Source: Thalassorhabdus alkalitolerans (GTDB taxonomy: Bacteria; Bacillota; Bacilli; Bacillales; Marinococcaceae). From it: 64,000 nucleotides of DNA. Below are positions 9,114-17,508 of this stretch, piece after piece; position 1 is the stretch's first letter, and the number at the start of each line of letters is the position of its first letter. Under the pieces are notes generated by a model. That model saw only the letters and a list, made by a program, of their open reading frames with translations, did not search any database and had not been told where the DNA came from. The DNA is taken from assembly GCF_042656585.1 (NCBI RefSeq), contig NZ_JBHSPG010000009.1. One strand, given 5' to 3'. Made by a program: the position numbers and the translations under genes.

Positions 9114-10007
9114 TTATTGCTCAATCCAATCGCTGTATGCAGGGTCTTGCACATTAATCTCTGCCTCAGCCATAATTTCCTCCATTACTTCTTCTGGACT
9201 GCGTGCTTCTTGCTGAATGAGTGCTTCTTCAATTTGCTCTTCAAGCTCCTCAAAAGATTCCCTTTTTTCTATGACTTCGATAATGTGGAACCCAAAGTCT
9301 GATTCTACAGGTTCACTGACTTCGCCTTCGTCAAGAGAGAATGCAGTTTCTTCAAACTCTTCTACCATTTCTCCGCGGCTAAAAAACCCTAAGTCTCCGC
9401 CTTGTGCCCCGGATCCTGGATCAATTGAATGCTCTGATGCCAGCTCTTCAAAGTCAGCACCTTCTTGTAATTCTTCATAAAGCTCATCTGCTTCTTCTTC
9501 ACTTTCAACGAGAATGTGGCGAGCCCTGACTTCAGCCAGGTCTTCTTCATTCACCTCAAAATATTCTTGTTTCGCTTCATCAGATAGGTCAACATCTTCA
9601 CGTGTCAGCTCTTCTAGAATAAGCTGTGGTCGGATAAGTTCATTCTTAAATTGCTCTATAGAAGTAACAGGAAGCTGATATTGTGTCTGTAACAGCATGA
9701 GCAGCTCATCATCATCTTCTGCATTAAAGTTTTCCTTATACTGGTCTAGTTCCTCTTGAACCTGCTCTTCTGTCACTCCAACTTCTTCAGCTTTATCTTC
9801 AAGCACAGTTGTTTGTACCATTTCATTTAACATTTGCTCGCCGTAAGTTTCCTTTAGTTCGTTTATAAATTCCTCTTCAGTAATAACAGTATCATTGACT
9901 TCAACAATTGTTTCACCGTTTTGTGCATCTTGTTCATTGTTGTTACAAGCAGTTAAGGCTGCTACAGCTCCGCCAATGCTTAACAACGTGATTAATCGCT
10001 TATTCAT
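9114..10007 (-). CDS. prsA: Extracellular foldase PrsA (parvulin lipoprotein)
   Basis: The 297-residue lipoprotein has lipobox LTAC (Cys21), a helical N-terminal domain, and a parvulin PPIC domain at about residues 158-250 (RARHILVESEEEADEL, SEHSIDPGSGAQGGDLGFF, FGFHIIEV). A helical C-terminal domain resumes the chaperone fold. PrsA folds secreted proteins after Sec translocation and is essential for wall enzymes in bacilli. GAGGAGTG precedes the ATG. Asp and Glu greatly outnumber Lys and Arg, with several runs of three or more acidic residues. This suits a protein exposed to high salt or alkaline pH. ScoC, a known regulator of secreted-protein genes, is encoded 2.6 kb away. Confidence 0.96.
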   Translation of the reverse strand: MNKRLITLLSIGGAVAALTACNNNEQDAQNGETIVEVNDTVITEEEFINELKETYGEQMLNEMVQTTVLEDKAEEVGVTEEQVQEELDQYKENFNAEDDDELLMLLQTQYQLPVTSIEQFKNELIRPQLILEELTREDVDLSDEAKQEYFEVNEEDLAEVRARHILVESEEEADELYEELQEGADFEELASEHSIDPGSGAQGGDLGFFSRGEMVEEFEETAFSLDEGEVSEPVESDFGFHIIEVIEKRESFEELEEQIEEALIQQEARSPEEVMEEIMAEAEINVQDPAYSDWIEQ

Positions 10008-10162
10008 TTTTGTTGTTCACTCCTCAAGTAGTGCCTTTCTCATAGACAAACATACTATACCATAAACGCTATAGAAGAAAAAAGAGTTTTTAGGCAAAAG
10101 CCCACGCATCCGAAAGAGGGAAAGAATAAACTATTGTAAACATGGCAGGGGGAGGTGTTCTC

Positions 10163-10246
10163 ATGTCTAAAGGATATTACGGCGGGTTCGCGTTAATTGT
10201 AGTCCTGTTCATCTTACTAGTTATTGTTGGAGCTTCATGGTATTAA
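10163..10246 (+). CDS. Tiny YjcZ-family sporulation peptide
   Basis: The 27-residue ORF reads MSKGYYGGFALIVVLFILL followed by VIVGASWY. A Gly/Tyr head and one membrane span ending in an aromatic tail are the hallmark of the YjcZ/YuzC-type sporulation peptides found in many Bacillus genomes. GGGGGAGGTG sits 5 bases before the ATG. Similar peptides are easily missed because of their length. Function is unknown; spore membrane localisation is inferred. Confidence 0.82.
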   Translation: MSKGYYGGFALIVVLFILLVIVGASWY

Positions 10247-10280
10247 GATAAAGGTTAGCTTTCGAGCAGCTTATTTAACC

Positions 10281-10397
10281 AAAAAAAGGGTCTCCCTTAT
10301 GATGTCTTCTCCTCACTGGATCCAATAAGAAATGGGCAGATAGAAACAGAACCATTTCCTGCTGGAAACATGAAGAAAAGCCTCAAGGGAGACCCTT
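10281..10397 (-). terminator. Long-range 13-bp inverted repeat ending in a U-tract on the minus strand
   Basis: Bases 10286-10298 and 10385-10397 are perfect 13-bp inverted repeats, and each arm can also fold on itself (AAGGG, 3-base loop, CCCTT). A nested 7-bp stem pairs 10329-10335 with 10352-10358. On the minus strand the structure ends in a run of seven T (10281-10287). It may therefore terminate the small gene at 10459-10644, or be a structured RNA of about 110 nt. Confidence 0.5.
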
Positions 10398-10458
10398 ATT
10401 GATAAACGACCTGGTTCAGGCTTGATTTGCATACTGTAGCAGCCTGGATGAAATGCGT

Positions 10459-10644
10459 CTAGGCTGCAATTAACATTCTGACGTACGTTGATGTTAACAG
10501 AATTGTAATGAGAACGTTAATTGTACGAAACACTTTAGGCTGACGCTCTTCCGAGATTTCTTTTTGTGTGCAAAGGGCGTTAGTCATGGAATTGATTACA
10601 AATAAATAAAAAAGAGCAAAAATTACAAAGAAGACAACGAACAT
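10459..10644 (-). CDS. Small two-span membrane protein, unknown
   Basis: The 61-residue product has hydrophobic spans at about 2-20 and 42-60 separated by a charged loop (CTQKEISEERQPKVFR), so both ends face the same side. GGGGGT lies 6 bases before the ATG. I do not recognise it. It lies on the opposite strand to both neighbours and appears monocistronic. Confidence 0.6.
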   Translation of the reverse strand: MFVVFFVIFALFYLFVINSMTNALCTQKEISEERQPKVFRTINVLITILLTSTYVRMLIAA

Positions 10645-10775
10645 AATGTTACCCCCAATAACTCATATCTTCTTTACCTTACCAAAAGTTCAAGGAAAAA
10701 GATAGTTTTTTCACTTCCAAAAAAGGAAACTACAAAGAAAGCGGAGGAAATAATTTATAAAGCAGGTGTGTGGCA

Positions 10776-11366
10776 ATGGAGAACAGAAAAATGAAAAATA
10801 TTTGGATGATTGCCTTTTTCCTCCTCCTTAGTGTAAATATAATTGTTATAATCGGAGGGGTGGCAGCTATCAACCATTACTTACCTGAGACAGAAGACTC
10901 TAAAGAGCTGCCTGAAAGGACAGTGGAAGAGCCAGGCGAACCGGTTTTTACCCTTACTACTACAAAGGAACAACTGAATTATTTCTTATATGAAGAACTG
11001 GAAGATGAAGAATTCAGTGTAGAAGCAGCAGAGGACCGTCTGATCCTTGAATCTTCAATAGAGCTTCTTGGGAGGTCTATTGAATTAGAGATGAACTTTG
11101 CTCCAGAAGTTCAGGAAAATGGAGATCTTATACTTCGCGAGGATGGTCTCCGTCTTGGCATTTTGCAACTGCCAGGATCCGAAGCCTTACAAGTCCTTAC
11201 ATCACAAGCAGACTTGCCTGAATGGGCAGAAATTTATCCGGAAGAGCGAGCCATCTATATCTCTCTTTCAGAAATAGAGATTAATGATGAATATGTACCA
11301 GCGATCAGAGAAATTGATTTGCTGGAAAATAATATCGAAATTGATATTCTGAGAATTCAGGAATAA
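10776..11366 (+). CDS. YpmS-like DUF2140 membrane-anchored protein
   Basis: The 196-residue protein has one N-terminal membrane anchor (about residues 9-31) and an acidic extracellular domain, as in the DUF2140/YpmS family of bacilli (FTLTTTKEQLNYFLYEEL, then beta-rich repeats with EIDLLENNIEIDILRIQE at the end). The ATG at 10776 is preferred to the GTG at 10770 because AGCAGGTG is correctly spaced for it. Function of the family is unknown. It is followed by a palindromic terminator shared with the converging gene. Confidence 0.75.
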   Translation: MENRKMKNIWMIAFFLLLSVNIIVIIGGVAAINHYLPETEDSKELPERTVEEPGEPVFTLTTTKEQLNYFLYEELEDEEFSVEAAEDRLILESSIELLGRSIELEMNFAPEVQENGDLILREDGLRLGILQLPGSEALQVLTSQADLPEWAEIYPEERAIYISLSEIEINDEYVPAIREIDLLENNIEIDILRIQE

Positions 11367-11370
11367 TGGG

Positions 11371-11400
11371 TAAGGCAGCCGTCTTAAGATGGCTGCTTTA
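11371..11400. terminator. Bidirectional palindromic terminator
   Basis: Bases 11375-11385 pair with 11386-11396 almost without a loop (one G-U). It serves the YpmS-like gene and overlaps the stop region of the converging gene at 11384. Confidence 0.7.
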
Positions 11401-11938
11401 CTAAAATGTCGACACCATTTTTATTTCTCTCTACTACGCTGTATTTAGGTGCTTTTATTAATTGTTTTACATAAACCCAGTCATAAACAGAAAGCCCTGC
11501 ATTAATTGAAGTGATTAACAGAAAATAATGCATGTACTCAGGCCAGGTTAATGCTCCAAGAAGAGCCCCTATCGTAATTAAAAATGAGGGAAATAGTAAA
11601 GCAGTAATGTAGAGATTTTTTGCCACAGGCTTGTTAAACTGTACTTTCATTGTTACTTTTTGTTTTCCTTTTTTTTTCACTTTATAAAGCCGTACGTCCG
11701 TCTTGATCCCTGCAAACCAAAGGGGGACATAATGCAACATGGTATGAACTGGATATAATGTGACTATGGCAGCAACCGTAAGCGTGAAACCGATGCCTTG
11801 TGAGCTGATATCTCCATAATAGAGACTAAAAATCAGGTAACTTATAATGAAAATACATAATGTTATACCTAATGAAATAAGCATCAGTCGTGATGAATCG
11901 AAATCTTTGAGTGTATTTACTGATTTCCAGCAGTTCAT
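11384..11938 (-). CDS. DUF3267-like four-span membrane protein
   Basis: The 184-residue protein has hydrophobic spans at about 17-40, 48-67, 105-125 and 132-155. Layout and position suggest the DUF3267 family, described as putative zincin peptidases. The segment TLYPVHTMLHYVPL holds two His spaced like HxxxH but no Glu in between, so the usual HExxH-type zinc site is absent. It is either an inactive member or a different family. It sits between the YpmS-like gene and yhaI. Confidence 0.6.
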   Translation of the reverse strand: MNCWKSVNTLKDFDSSRLMLISLGITLCIFIISYLIFSLYYGDISSQGIGFTLTVAAIVTLYPVHTMLHYVPLWFAGIKTDVRLYKVKKKGKQKVTMKVQFNKPVAKNLYITALLFPSFLITIGALLGALTWPEYMHYFLLITSINAGLSVYDWVYVKQLIKAPKYSVVERNKNGVDILVKQPS

Positions 11939-12249
11939 CCCAATCTCCTCCCTTCAGCCATCTCTTTGATTAATTTAGAGGGAATTGCTTAAAAAATCAA
12001 TAGGTAAGACATAAATTATTAAAAAACATAGATTTTCGACAATTTTGTACTTTTCTTATAAAAAAGCTTTGTTCCATTTGTCGTTGATTTTTGTTTTTAG
12101 ACGCTTGCTTGCACCTAAAGGTACCTTGCTTTCCTTCATCCGAATTCATGTGGTCTTCACGACTTTATCCACACGCAAATAACTTTTAAAAATCAACATT
12201 CGCCTTTAACAGAGACAAAAAAGAATAGGGAAGGAGGAAAAATTATTAT
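11939..12249. other. 311-bp intergenic region
   Basis: AT-rich divergent spacer between the DUF3267-like gene (minus) and yhaI (plus). It must carry promoters for both, but I see no -35/-10 pair good enough to place. A GGTACC-centred short palindrome lies near 12118. No further ORF or RNA gene is visible. Confidence 0.5.
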
Positions 12250-12588
12250 ATGGATGAAGAATGGAGAGAGAGAATTGAAAGGCTGGAGTTTCATCAAAAG
12301 CTTCTGATGGAGCTTATTGATGAAAGACATCCCTTTTACCGGCTAATTATAAAAAGAAAGATAACAGAAAAGGAAATGAGTAAACTGTATTCTTTGTGCG
12401 CTGTGTTAGAGCGAAAGCTGGCTGAAGAAAGAAAACAGGGAATGGTCTATCACGGGGAGCTGCTGGATGAATTTATAGGAGAACTGAACCCTAAGTTAAA
12501 TCCTGAAGAAACCATCATGGCACTGAAAAAGCAGGGGTTGTACATAGATTTGGTGACGGTCCTCCAGGATCGGAAAAGGGAGAGATGA
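12250..12588 (+). CDS. yhaI: DUF1878 protein YhaI
   Basis: The 112-residue soluble protein has the expected YhaI/DUF1878 length and opens WRERIERLEFHQKLLMELI. It is a charged, mainly helical protein without membrane segments. GGAAGGAGG precedes the ATG. It lies tail to tail with scoC, as expected from B. subtilis synteny. Function is unknown. Confidence 0.8.
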   Translation: MDEEWRERIERLEFHQKLLMELIDERHPFYRLIIKRKITEKEMSKLYSLCAVLERKLAEERKQGMVYHGELLDEFIGELNPKLNPEETIMALKKQGLYIDLVTVLQDRKRER

Positions 12589-12612
12589 ATAGGGGGGAAT
12601 TCCTAAACCCGG

Positions 12613-13176
12613 CTACTTTGCAGAAGTTGGCCGAAGAGCCCCCTCTTCTTCTTTAAATTCTTCTTCAAATGTATGAAGGGACTCATCTAAAGAATTCATA
12701 AATTCAGTCCCGTATATATAACGAACAATGGTATATAATTCTGAAAATTCTGGGAATTTTCCATACAATTCTTTAATTGGCATAGCCCCCTGGTAAACAC
12801 TATAGGTATTGTGGTCATAACTTTCAAAAGTTTTTAGCAGAAGCTCTTCACCTTTGTCAGTCAATTTTATATAGGTATTTCTTTTATCTTTTTCACGCTT
12901 AGAGAAAGTTAAATAGCCTCTTTCCTCTAACTTTTTTGAAAAGTTAAAAGCAGTTGAAACATGCATGACACCAAATTTAGCGATATCAGATATAGAGGCA
13001 CCCTTCATCTGGTAAGAGAGCCATAGGATATGGTGTTCATTAATATTTAAGTCAAACGGTTTAATCCACGCCTGCCAATCCTTTTCAACGGATTTCCACA
13101 ATGCTTTACTTAATTGTGCCACTTTGTGGCTGAAAATAATGGACTCCTGAATGGAGTCAGAAGAATAGTTAGCCAT
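12613..13176 (-). CDS. scoC: MarR-type transition-state regulator ScoC (Hpr)
   Basis: The 187-residue winged-helix protein matches B. subtilis ScoC closely along its DNA-binding half: KVAQLSKALWKSVEKDW, NINEHHILWLSYQ, KFGVMHVSTAFNFSKKLEERGYL (recognition helix and wing), KDKRNTYIKLT. ScoC represses extracellular protease and sporulation genes during the growth-to-stationary transition. The C-terminus ends in an acidic stretch shorter than in B. subtilis (203 residues). A good ribosome site (GGGGGGAAA) precedes the ATG. Confidence 0.95.
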   Translation of the reverse strand: MANYSSDSIQESIIFSHKVAQLSKALWKSVEKDWQAWIKPFDLNINEHHILWLSYQMKGASISDIAKFGVMHVSTAFNFSKKLEERGYLTFSKREKDKRNTYIKLTDKGEELLLKTFESYDHNTYSVYQGAMPIKELYGKFPEFSELYTIVRYIYGTEFMNSLDESLHTFEEEFKEEEGALRPTSAK

Positions 13177-13273
13177 AGATTTCCCCCCTTATTATAGGCA
13201 GATACTTTCTTACTATTATGACAACAATTGAGTAAGGAATAAAGGAGAACTAAGATTTTTTTATAAAATAACA

Positions 13274-13648
13274 TTATTTATTTTCATTACCATCAGCTTC
13301 TTTCCTTATTTTTTCACTTAAAGTGGCAATCGTGTCTGAAATTTCCTGAACTTCTTTTTGAATTGCCTGTACTTCAGGCTTTACTTCCTCTTCATAACGG
13401 TTATAGGTTCTTTGCATCTCTGAGGAAAGATTTGAGAGTGCTTCTTTTCCTTCTGTAGAAATTTCATTCCACTTTTCTTTTATCTCATCCTTTTTATTGA
13501 GCGTCTGTTCGTTAAGCGCTGTCCATTCCTCTTTTCTTTTAGCCTTTTCTCTTAGCTCTTTTCCTGATTGGGGCGCGGTTAACAGCACGTAGGCTCCTCC
13601 TATTAAAACGCCTGCTGCTATTCCGGAAACAATTGATTTTGTATTCAC
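13274..13648 (-). CDS. yhaH: YtxH-like protein YhaH
   Basis: The 124-residue protein starts at a GTG 8 bases after AAAGGAG. An N-terminal glycine-rich membrane span (SIVSGIAAGVLIGGAYVLLTAP) is followed by QSGKELREK and a long amphipathic coiled coil, typical of the YtxH/YhaH general-stress family. It lies between scoC and serC as expected. The trpP gene found near here in B. subtilis is absent from the gap. Role unknown. Confidence 0.85.
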   Translation of the reverse strand: MNTKSIVSGIAAGVLIGGAYVLLTAPQSGKELREKAKRKEEWTALNEQTLNKKDEIKEKWNEISTEGKEALSNLSSEMQRTYNRYEEEVKPEVQAIQKEVQEISDTIATLSEKIRKEADGNENK

Positions 13649-13750
13649 GATTCTCGCTCCTTTTTCGAAATATTTTTACGGAAAACTCTTATTTGGTTAT
13701 TTTCCTCTTTTCTGTATCCCTTCAAACTATTATTTAAAGATACCTTTGAG

Positions 13751-13778
13751 AAAAAAGCACAGGACGGAGGTCCTGTGC
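13751..13778 (-). terminator. serC terminator
   Basis: A 9-bp perfect stem (13757-13765 with 13770-13778) with a 4-base loop is followed on the minus strand by six T (13756-13751). Confidence 0.92.
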
Positions 13779-13789
13779 AATTAAAGTTA

Positions 13790-14875
13790 TTATCCGTGCT
13801 GTTGCTGAAACTCAACCATAAAATCTCTAAGGGCTTTACAAGACTCGATTGATACAGCATTGTATATGGATGCGCGGCAGCCGCCAACCGAACGATGGCC
13901 GTTTAAGCCAATCATGTTACGTTCTTTGGCTTGATTTAAAAACAGTTTGTTAAGCTCATCATTAGGCAGATTGAAAGTCACGTTCATTAAGGAGCGGCTG
14001 TCTTTATCAGCGTGGCCTTTATAGAAGCCATCACTCTCATCAATAGCTTTGTAGAGAATATCTGCTTTTTCTTTATTTCTTTTCTCCATGCCTTCTAATC
14101 CCCCATGCTCCTGAATCCACTCAAGAACGTTTTTCAGCATATAAATACCAAAAGTTGGAGGTGTATGATACAACGAATTAGATTTCGTGTGTGTGTCATA
14201 TCTCAGCAGCGTAGGAATATCATCAGGAATTTTCTCAAGAAGGGATTTCTTAAGTATAACCACAGTAACACCTGATGGACCAAGATTTTTTTGAGCACCG
14301 GCGTAAATAAGAGAGAATTTTTCCAAAGGGATTGGACGGCATAATATGTCACTGGACATATCAGCCATTACGGGTGTATCCCAATCAAATTCAAAGGATG
14401 GCCACTGGGTACCAAAAATGGTGTTGTTGGTAGTAAGGTGGACATAAGAATCTTTTGGATCTACGTCTATTTCAGAAAGTTCCGGGATACGGTCGTAATT
14501 CGTTTCCTTGGAAGAAGCTCCTGTTTTCGTTTCACCAAGAATTTTGGCTTCCTTTAGAGCCTTTTCAGACCATGAGCCGGTAAGTATATAGTTTGCTGTC
14601 TCTTCTGACTTTAAAAAGTTCATAGGGATCATGGAAAATTGCAGACTTGCACCGCCTTGCAATAAAATAACCTCGTAATCATCAGGTACGTTAAGAAGCT
14701 CTTTTAGAAGCGATATTGCTTTATTATGTACGTTGTCGTATTCTTTGCTCCGATGACTTAATTCCATGACAGACATGCCTGTTTCTTCAAAATTAAGAAG
14801 TTCCTCTTTCGCTTTTTCTAATACCTCGGCTGGCAAGGCAGCAGGACCGGCGTTAAAATTATGGGCTCGGTTCAT
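13790..14875 (-). CDS. serC: Phosphoserine aminotransferase
   Basis: The 361-residue class V PLP enzyme converts 3-phosphohydroxypyruvate and glutamate to phosphoserine and 2-oxoglutarate in serine synthesis. It has the SerC opening NFNAGPAALP, the phosphate-binding QGGASLQF, the PLP lysine Lys196 in YAGAQKNLGPSG, and the C-terminal HRSVGGCRASIYNA. AGGAGTGGAG precedes the ATG. I looked for a T-box or other leader in the 226-bp gap upstream and found none. Confidence 0.97.
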   Translation of the reverse strand: MNRAHNFNAGPAALPAEVLEKAKEELLNFEETGMSVMELSHRSKEYDNVHNKAISLLKELLNVPDDYEVILLQGGASLQFSMIPMNFLKSEETANYILTGSWSEKALKEAKILGETKTGASSKETNYDRIPELSEIDVDPKDSYVHLTTNNTIFGTQWPSFEFDWDTPVMADMSSDILCRPIPLEKFSLIYAGAQKNLGPSGVTVVILKKSLLEKIPDDIPTLLRYDTHTKSNSLYHTPPTFGIYMLKNVLEWIQEHGGLEGMEKRNKEKADILYKAIDESDGFYKGHADKDSRSLMNVTFNLPNDELNKLFLNQAKERNMIGLNGHRSVGGCRASIYNAVSIESCKALRDFMVEFQQQHG

Positions 14876-15072
14876 TTTCTCTCTCCACTCCTTTTAAATC
14901 TCTGGTAATTAGGGTTACTTTGCTTTACATATTTAATACGTTACAGTTTTCTGTTAAATTTGTGAACCTTCTAACACCATAAAAAAAGAAAATTTAAAGC
15001 AAACATTCCGGGAAAAGAACAAATTGTGATTTTTTCAGTTCTCTTAAAACGAAAGAGTCAAAACCAACCGAT

Positions 15073-15104
15073 AAAAAAAGCGCACCTTTATGGTGCACTT
15101 TTTA
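15073..15104 (-). terminator. hit terminator
   Basis: On the minus strand GTGCACC pairs with GGTGCGC around a short loop and is followed by seven T. Confidence 0.85.
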
Positions 15105-15530
15105 CATATTTTGTTGCACAGCTTTAGCCATTTCCTGCAACTTTTCCGGGGAGTAATCGGAACTATTGTCCTCCCAGGTCGGTTGGAATCCATCATTTTC
15201 GTCATATCGAGGAATGAAGTGTAAATGATAATGGAACACAGACTGAGATGCTGCTTTTCCGTTGTTATTCACAAGGTTCATCCCTTTAGGCTGGAATTCT
15301 TTTCGTAATGCACGTGCAATTTTCGGAGCAGTTGAAAATAAATGAGCAGCTGTTTCCTCTTCAAGTTCAAAAATATTTTCCTGGTGATCTTTGGGAATTA
15401 ACAAGGTGTGTCCCTTAGTCACTTGTCCAATATCCATAAATGCTACTACGTGTTCATCTTCATAAACAGTTGCTGAAGGTATTTCTCCACCTATTATTTT
15501 ACAAAAAATACAATCGGGCGAGTGAGACAT
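15102..15530 (-). CDS. hit: HIT-family nucleotide-binding protein Hit
   Basis: The 142-residue histidine-triad protein has the zinc-type CIFC motif at the N-terminus, the HTLLIPKDH strand, and the triad HYHLHFIPR with His100, His102 and His104. HIT proteins hydrolyse adenosine phosphoramidate-type nucleotides. Its position near ecs matches B. subtilis hit. AAGGAGG lies 6 bases before the ATG. It is transcribed away from the acyl-CoA ligase. Confidence 0.95.
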   Translation of the reverse strand: MSHSPDCIFCKIIGGEIPSATVYEDEHVVAFMDIGQVTKGHTLLIPKDHQENIFELEEETAAHLFSTAPKIARALRKEFQPKGMNLVNNNGKAASQSVFHYHLHFIPRYDENDGFQPTWEDNSSDYSPEKLQEMAKAVQQNM

Positions 15531-15672
15531 ATGATTTCCTCCTTATGAAAAGACATCCTAGCCTTAGTGTAGCAAAAAATGGTATTGCCTGTACAAGAAT
15601 AGTTATGTTGTATAACAATTGCTCAAAAAAATATATCAGTAGAAAAGGATTTTACCGTAGTTCTAAATTTTC

Positions 15673-15701
15673 TTACACTTTTAGCAAATGTGTTGTACTA
15701 T
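15673..15701 (+). promoter_or_regulatory. Putative sigma-A promoter of the acyl-CoA ligase gene
   Basis: TTACAC (15673-15678), a 17-bp spacer, then TACTAT (15696-15701). Both boxes are moderate matches. Confidence 0.4.
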
Positions 15702-15756
15702 AGTTGTGAGGCAGAAAAAATATTGAAATAGCAATGAAGGGAAAGGTGGAACTGTT

Positions 15757-17349
15757 ATGTATGTCCCTCTCGTATTAACACAATTTCTAGACCGGGCCGT
15801 AAAGCTGTATAGTGAAAAGGTTGCTGTAATTGATGAAGAAAGGGAAACCACGTACAGAGAGTTAAACAGCAGGGTAAATCAGCTTTCTCATGGATTGAAA
15901 GCGCTTAACATCAGAAAAGGGGACAAGGTAGCGTACTTAGCCCCTAATACTTTGGAAATGCTTGAAGGGTTTTATGGAGTATTTCAGCTTGGAGCTGTAA
16001 TGACTCCGCTAAATACAAGATTAAAGCCAGAAGATTATCTTTTTATTTTAAACCATAGTGAAAGTAAAGTGCTGTTTGTTGAAAAGGAACTTTACCCGTT
16101 AATAGAACCGATCAAAGATCAGCTGACTACAATTGAAACAATCATTGCCCATGGAGCAGCCGAAGATCAGGAGAATTATTACAGCTACGATCAGTGGCTT
16201 ACGCAATTTCCAGACTCAGCCTTTGACCGGGAGGAACTTGATGAATCTGATATAGCGAGCCTGCTTTACACGAGCGGAACCACTGGAAACCCTAAAGGAG
16301 TGTTGTTAACGCACCGGTCTAATTACTTGCATGCTCTGACCGTTATGCATCATCTTAGAGTCACTGACAGAGATACTCTTCTACACGTGCTTCCTATGTT
16401 TCATGTTAATGGGTGGGGATCGCCTTTCTACTATACTGCTAACGGGGCAACACAGGTTATGCAGCGTAAAGTCGACCCGAAGGAAATTTTTAAAAAAGTC
16501 GACAGGTACGGGATAACCATTGCTCATATGGCTCCGACCGTTTTAAATATGCTTCTCGAAGAGCATAGTCTGAACCCTGAAGAACATGTGCTCGGACAGG
16601 ATATGAGAGTGGTCATTGCCGGGTCAGCGCCGCCGCCGGCGTTTGTCACAAAAGTGGAGGAGGACTTTGGCTGGGAATTTATCCAGGTATATGGGATGAC
16701 GGAGATCTCCCCTTTAGTTACCATCTCAGATATTCCTTCTACGTTGGAACACTTGCCGAAAGAAGAGAAACACCTGTTAAAAGCAAAAACAGGGTATTCC
16801 ATGATAGGCACTGACGTGAAGGTTTTAGATGAAAACGGGGAGGAAGTGCCTCGTAACGGAACAACGATTGGAGAAATCGCCGTCCGGTCCAATAATGTAA
16901 TGGAAGGATACTTGAAAAATCCGGAAGCTACCTCAGAAACGATACGAAACGGGTATCTTTATACAGGGGACATGGCTGTGGTCTATGATAATAATTATAT
17001 AGAAATAGTAGATCGGAGAAAGGATGTTATTATCAGCGGAGGAGAAAACATTTCTTCAATCGAAGTGGAAGGAGTGCTGTATAATCACCCAGCTGTTTTG
17101 GAAGCAGCCGTTATTGCTGTTCCTCATGAGAAATGGGGAGAGGTGCCTCACGCTGTGATTGTACTCAAACAAGGAGCCCAAGCTGATGAAGAAGAATTAA
17201 TTTCATTTGTCCGCTCTAAAATGGCTCATTTTAAGGCCCCAAAAGGGATCACCTTCACAGACGCCCTGCCAAAAACTGCCTCTGGAAAGATACAAAAAGT
17301 ACAAATCAGAAAGGACTTCTGGGGAGAAAACGACCGAATGGTAAATTAA
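15757..17349 (+). CDS. Fatty-acid-type acyl-CoA ligase (AMP-forming)
   Basis: The 530-residue ANL-superfamily enzyme has the P-loop-like LLYTSGTTGNPKG at about residue 168, the A5 motif VYGMTEISP, YLYTGDMA, the hinge DRRKDVIISGGENIS, and the C-terminal catalytic lysine in KTASGKIQK. It activates a carboxylic acid to an acyl-adenylate and then the CoA thioester. Overall form resembles the medium/long-chain acyl-CoA synthetases of bacilli (LcfB/YhfL type), but the chain length cannot be read from the sequence. It stands alone, with its own promoter. Confidence 0.88.
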   Translation: MYVPLVLTQFLDRAVKLYSEKVAVIDEERETTYRELNSRVNQLSHGLKALNIRKGDKVAYLAPNTLEMLEGFYGVFQLGAVMTPLNTRLKPEDYLFILNHSESKVLFVEKELYPLIEPIKDQLTTIETIIAHGAAEDQENYYSYDQWLTQFPDSAFDREELDESDIASLLYTSGTTGNPKGVLLTHRSNYLHALTVMHHLRVTDRDTLLHVLPMFHVNGWGSPFYYTANGATQVMQRKVDPKEIFKKVDRYGITIAHMAPTVLNMLLEEHSLNPEEHVLGQDMRVVIAGSAPPPAFVTKVEEDFGWEFIQVYGMTEISPLVTISDIPSTLEHLPKEEKHLLKAKTGYSMIGTDVKVLDENGEEVPRNGTTIGEIAVRSNNVMEGYLKNPEATSETIRNGYLYTGDMAVVYDNNYIEIVDRRKDVIISGGENISSIEVEGVLYNHPAVLEAAVIAVPHEKWGEVPHAVIVLKQGAQADEEELISFVRSKMAHFKAPKGITFTDALPKTASGKIQKVQIRKDFWGENDRMVN

Positions 17350-17461
17350 GAGGCAAGGGCTCGGCCCAGGATGAAAAGATTGGTTTTAGAATATTTACAG
17401 TGAGCCCTATTCTGTCATTTCCTCGACAAAAATTATCTCTCAATCCTCATATTTGCTGTGC

Positions 17462-17467
17462 TATAAT
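17462..17467 (+). promoter_or_regulatory. -10 box upstream of the PCYCGC lipoprotein gene
   Basis: A perfect TATAAT lies 42 bp before the ATG; no convincing -35 is present at 16-18 bp. Confidence 0.4.
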
Positions 17468-17508
17468 TTTTTCTAGGTATCTTATCGACAGTAAAGGAGA
17501 GAGCTGTT

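Noticed and set aside
13645..13887. Minus-strand ORF running from the serC end into the gap before yhaH
   Set aside because: Overlaps serC in another frame, crosses the serC terminator and has no ribosome site.
14876..15101. Possible serine T-box or riboswitch before serC
   Set aside because: No T-box core sequence, no terminator/antiterminator pair on the minus strand; only the hit terminator and AT-rich sequence.
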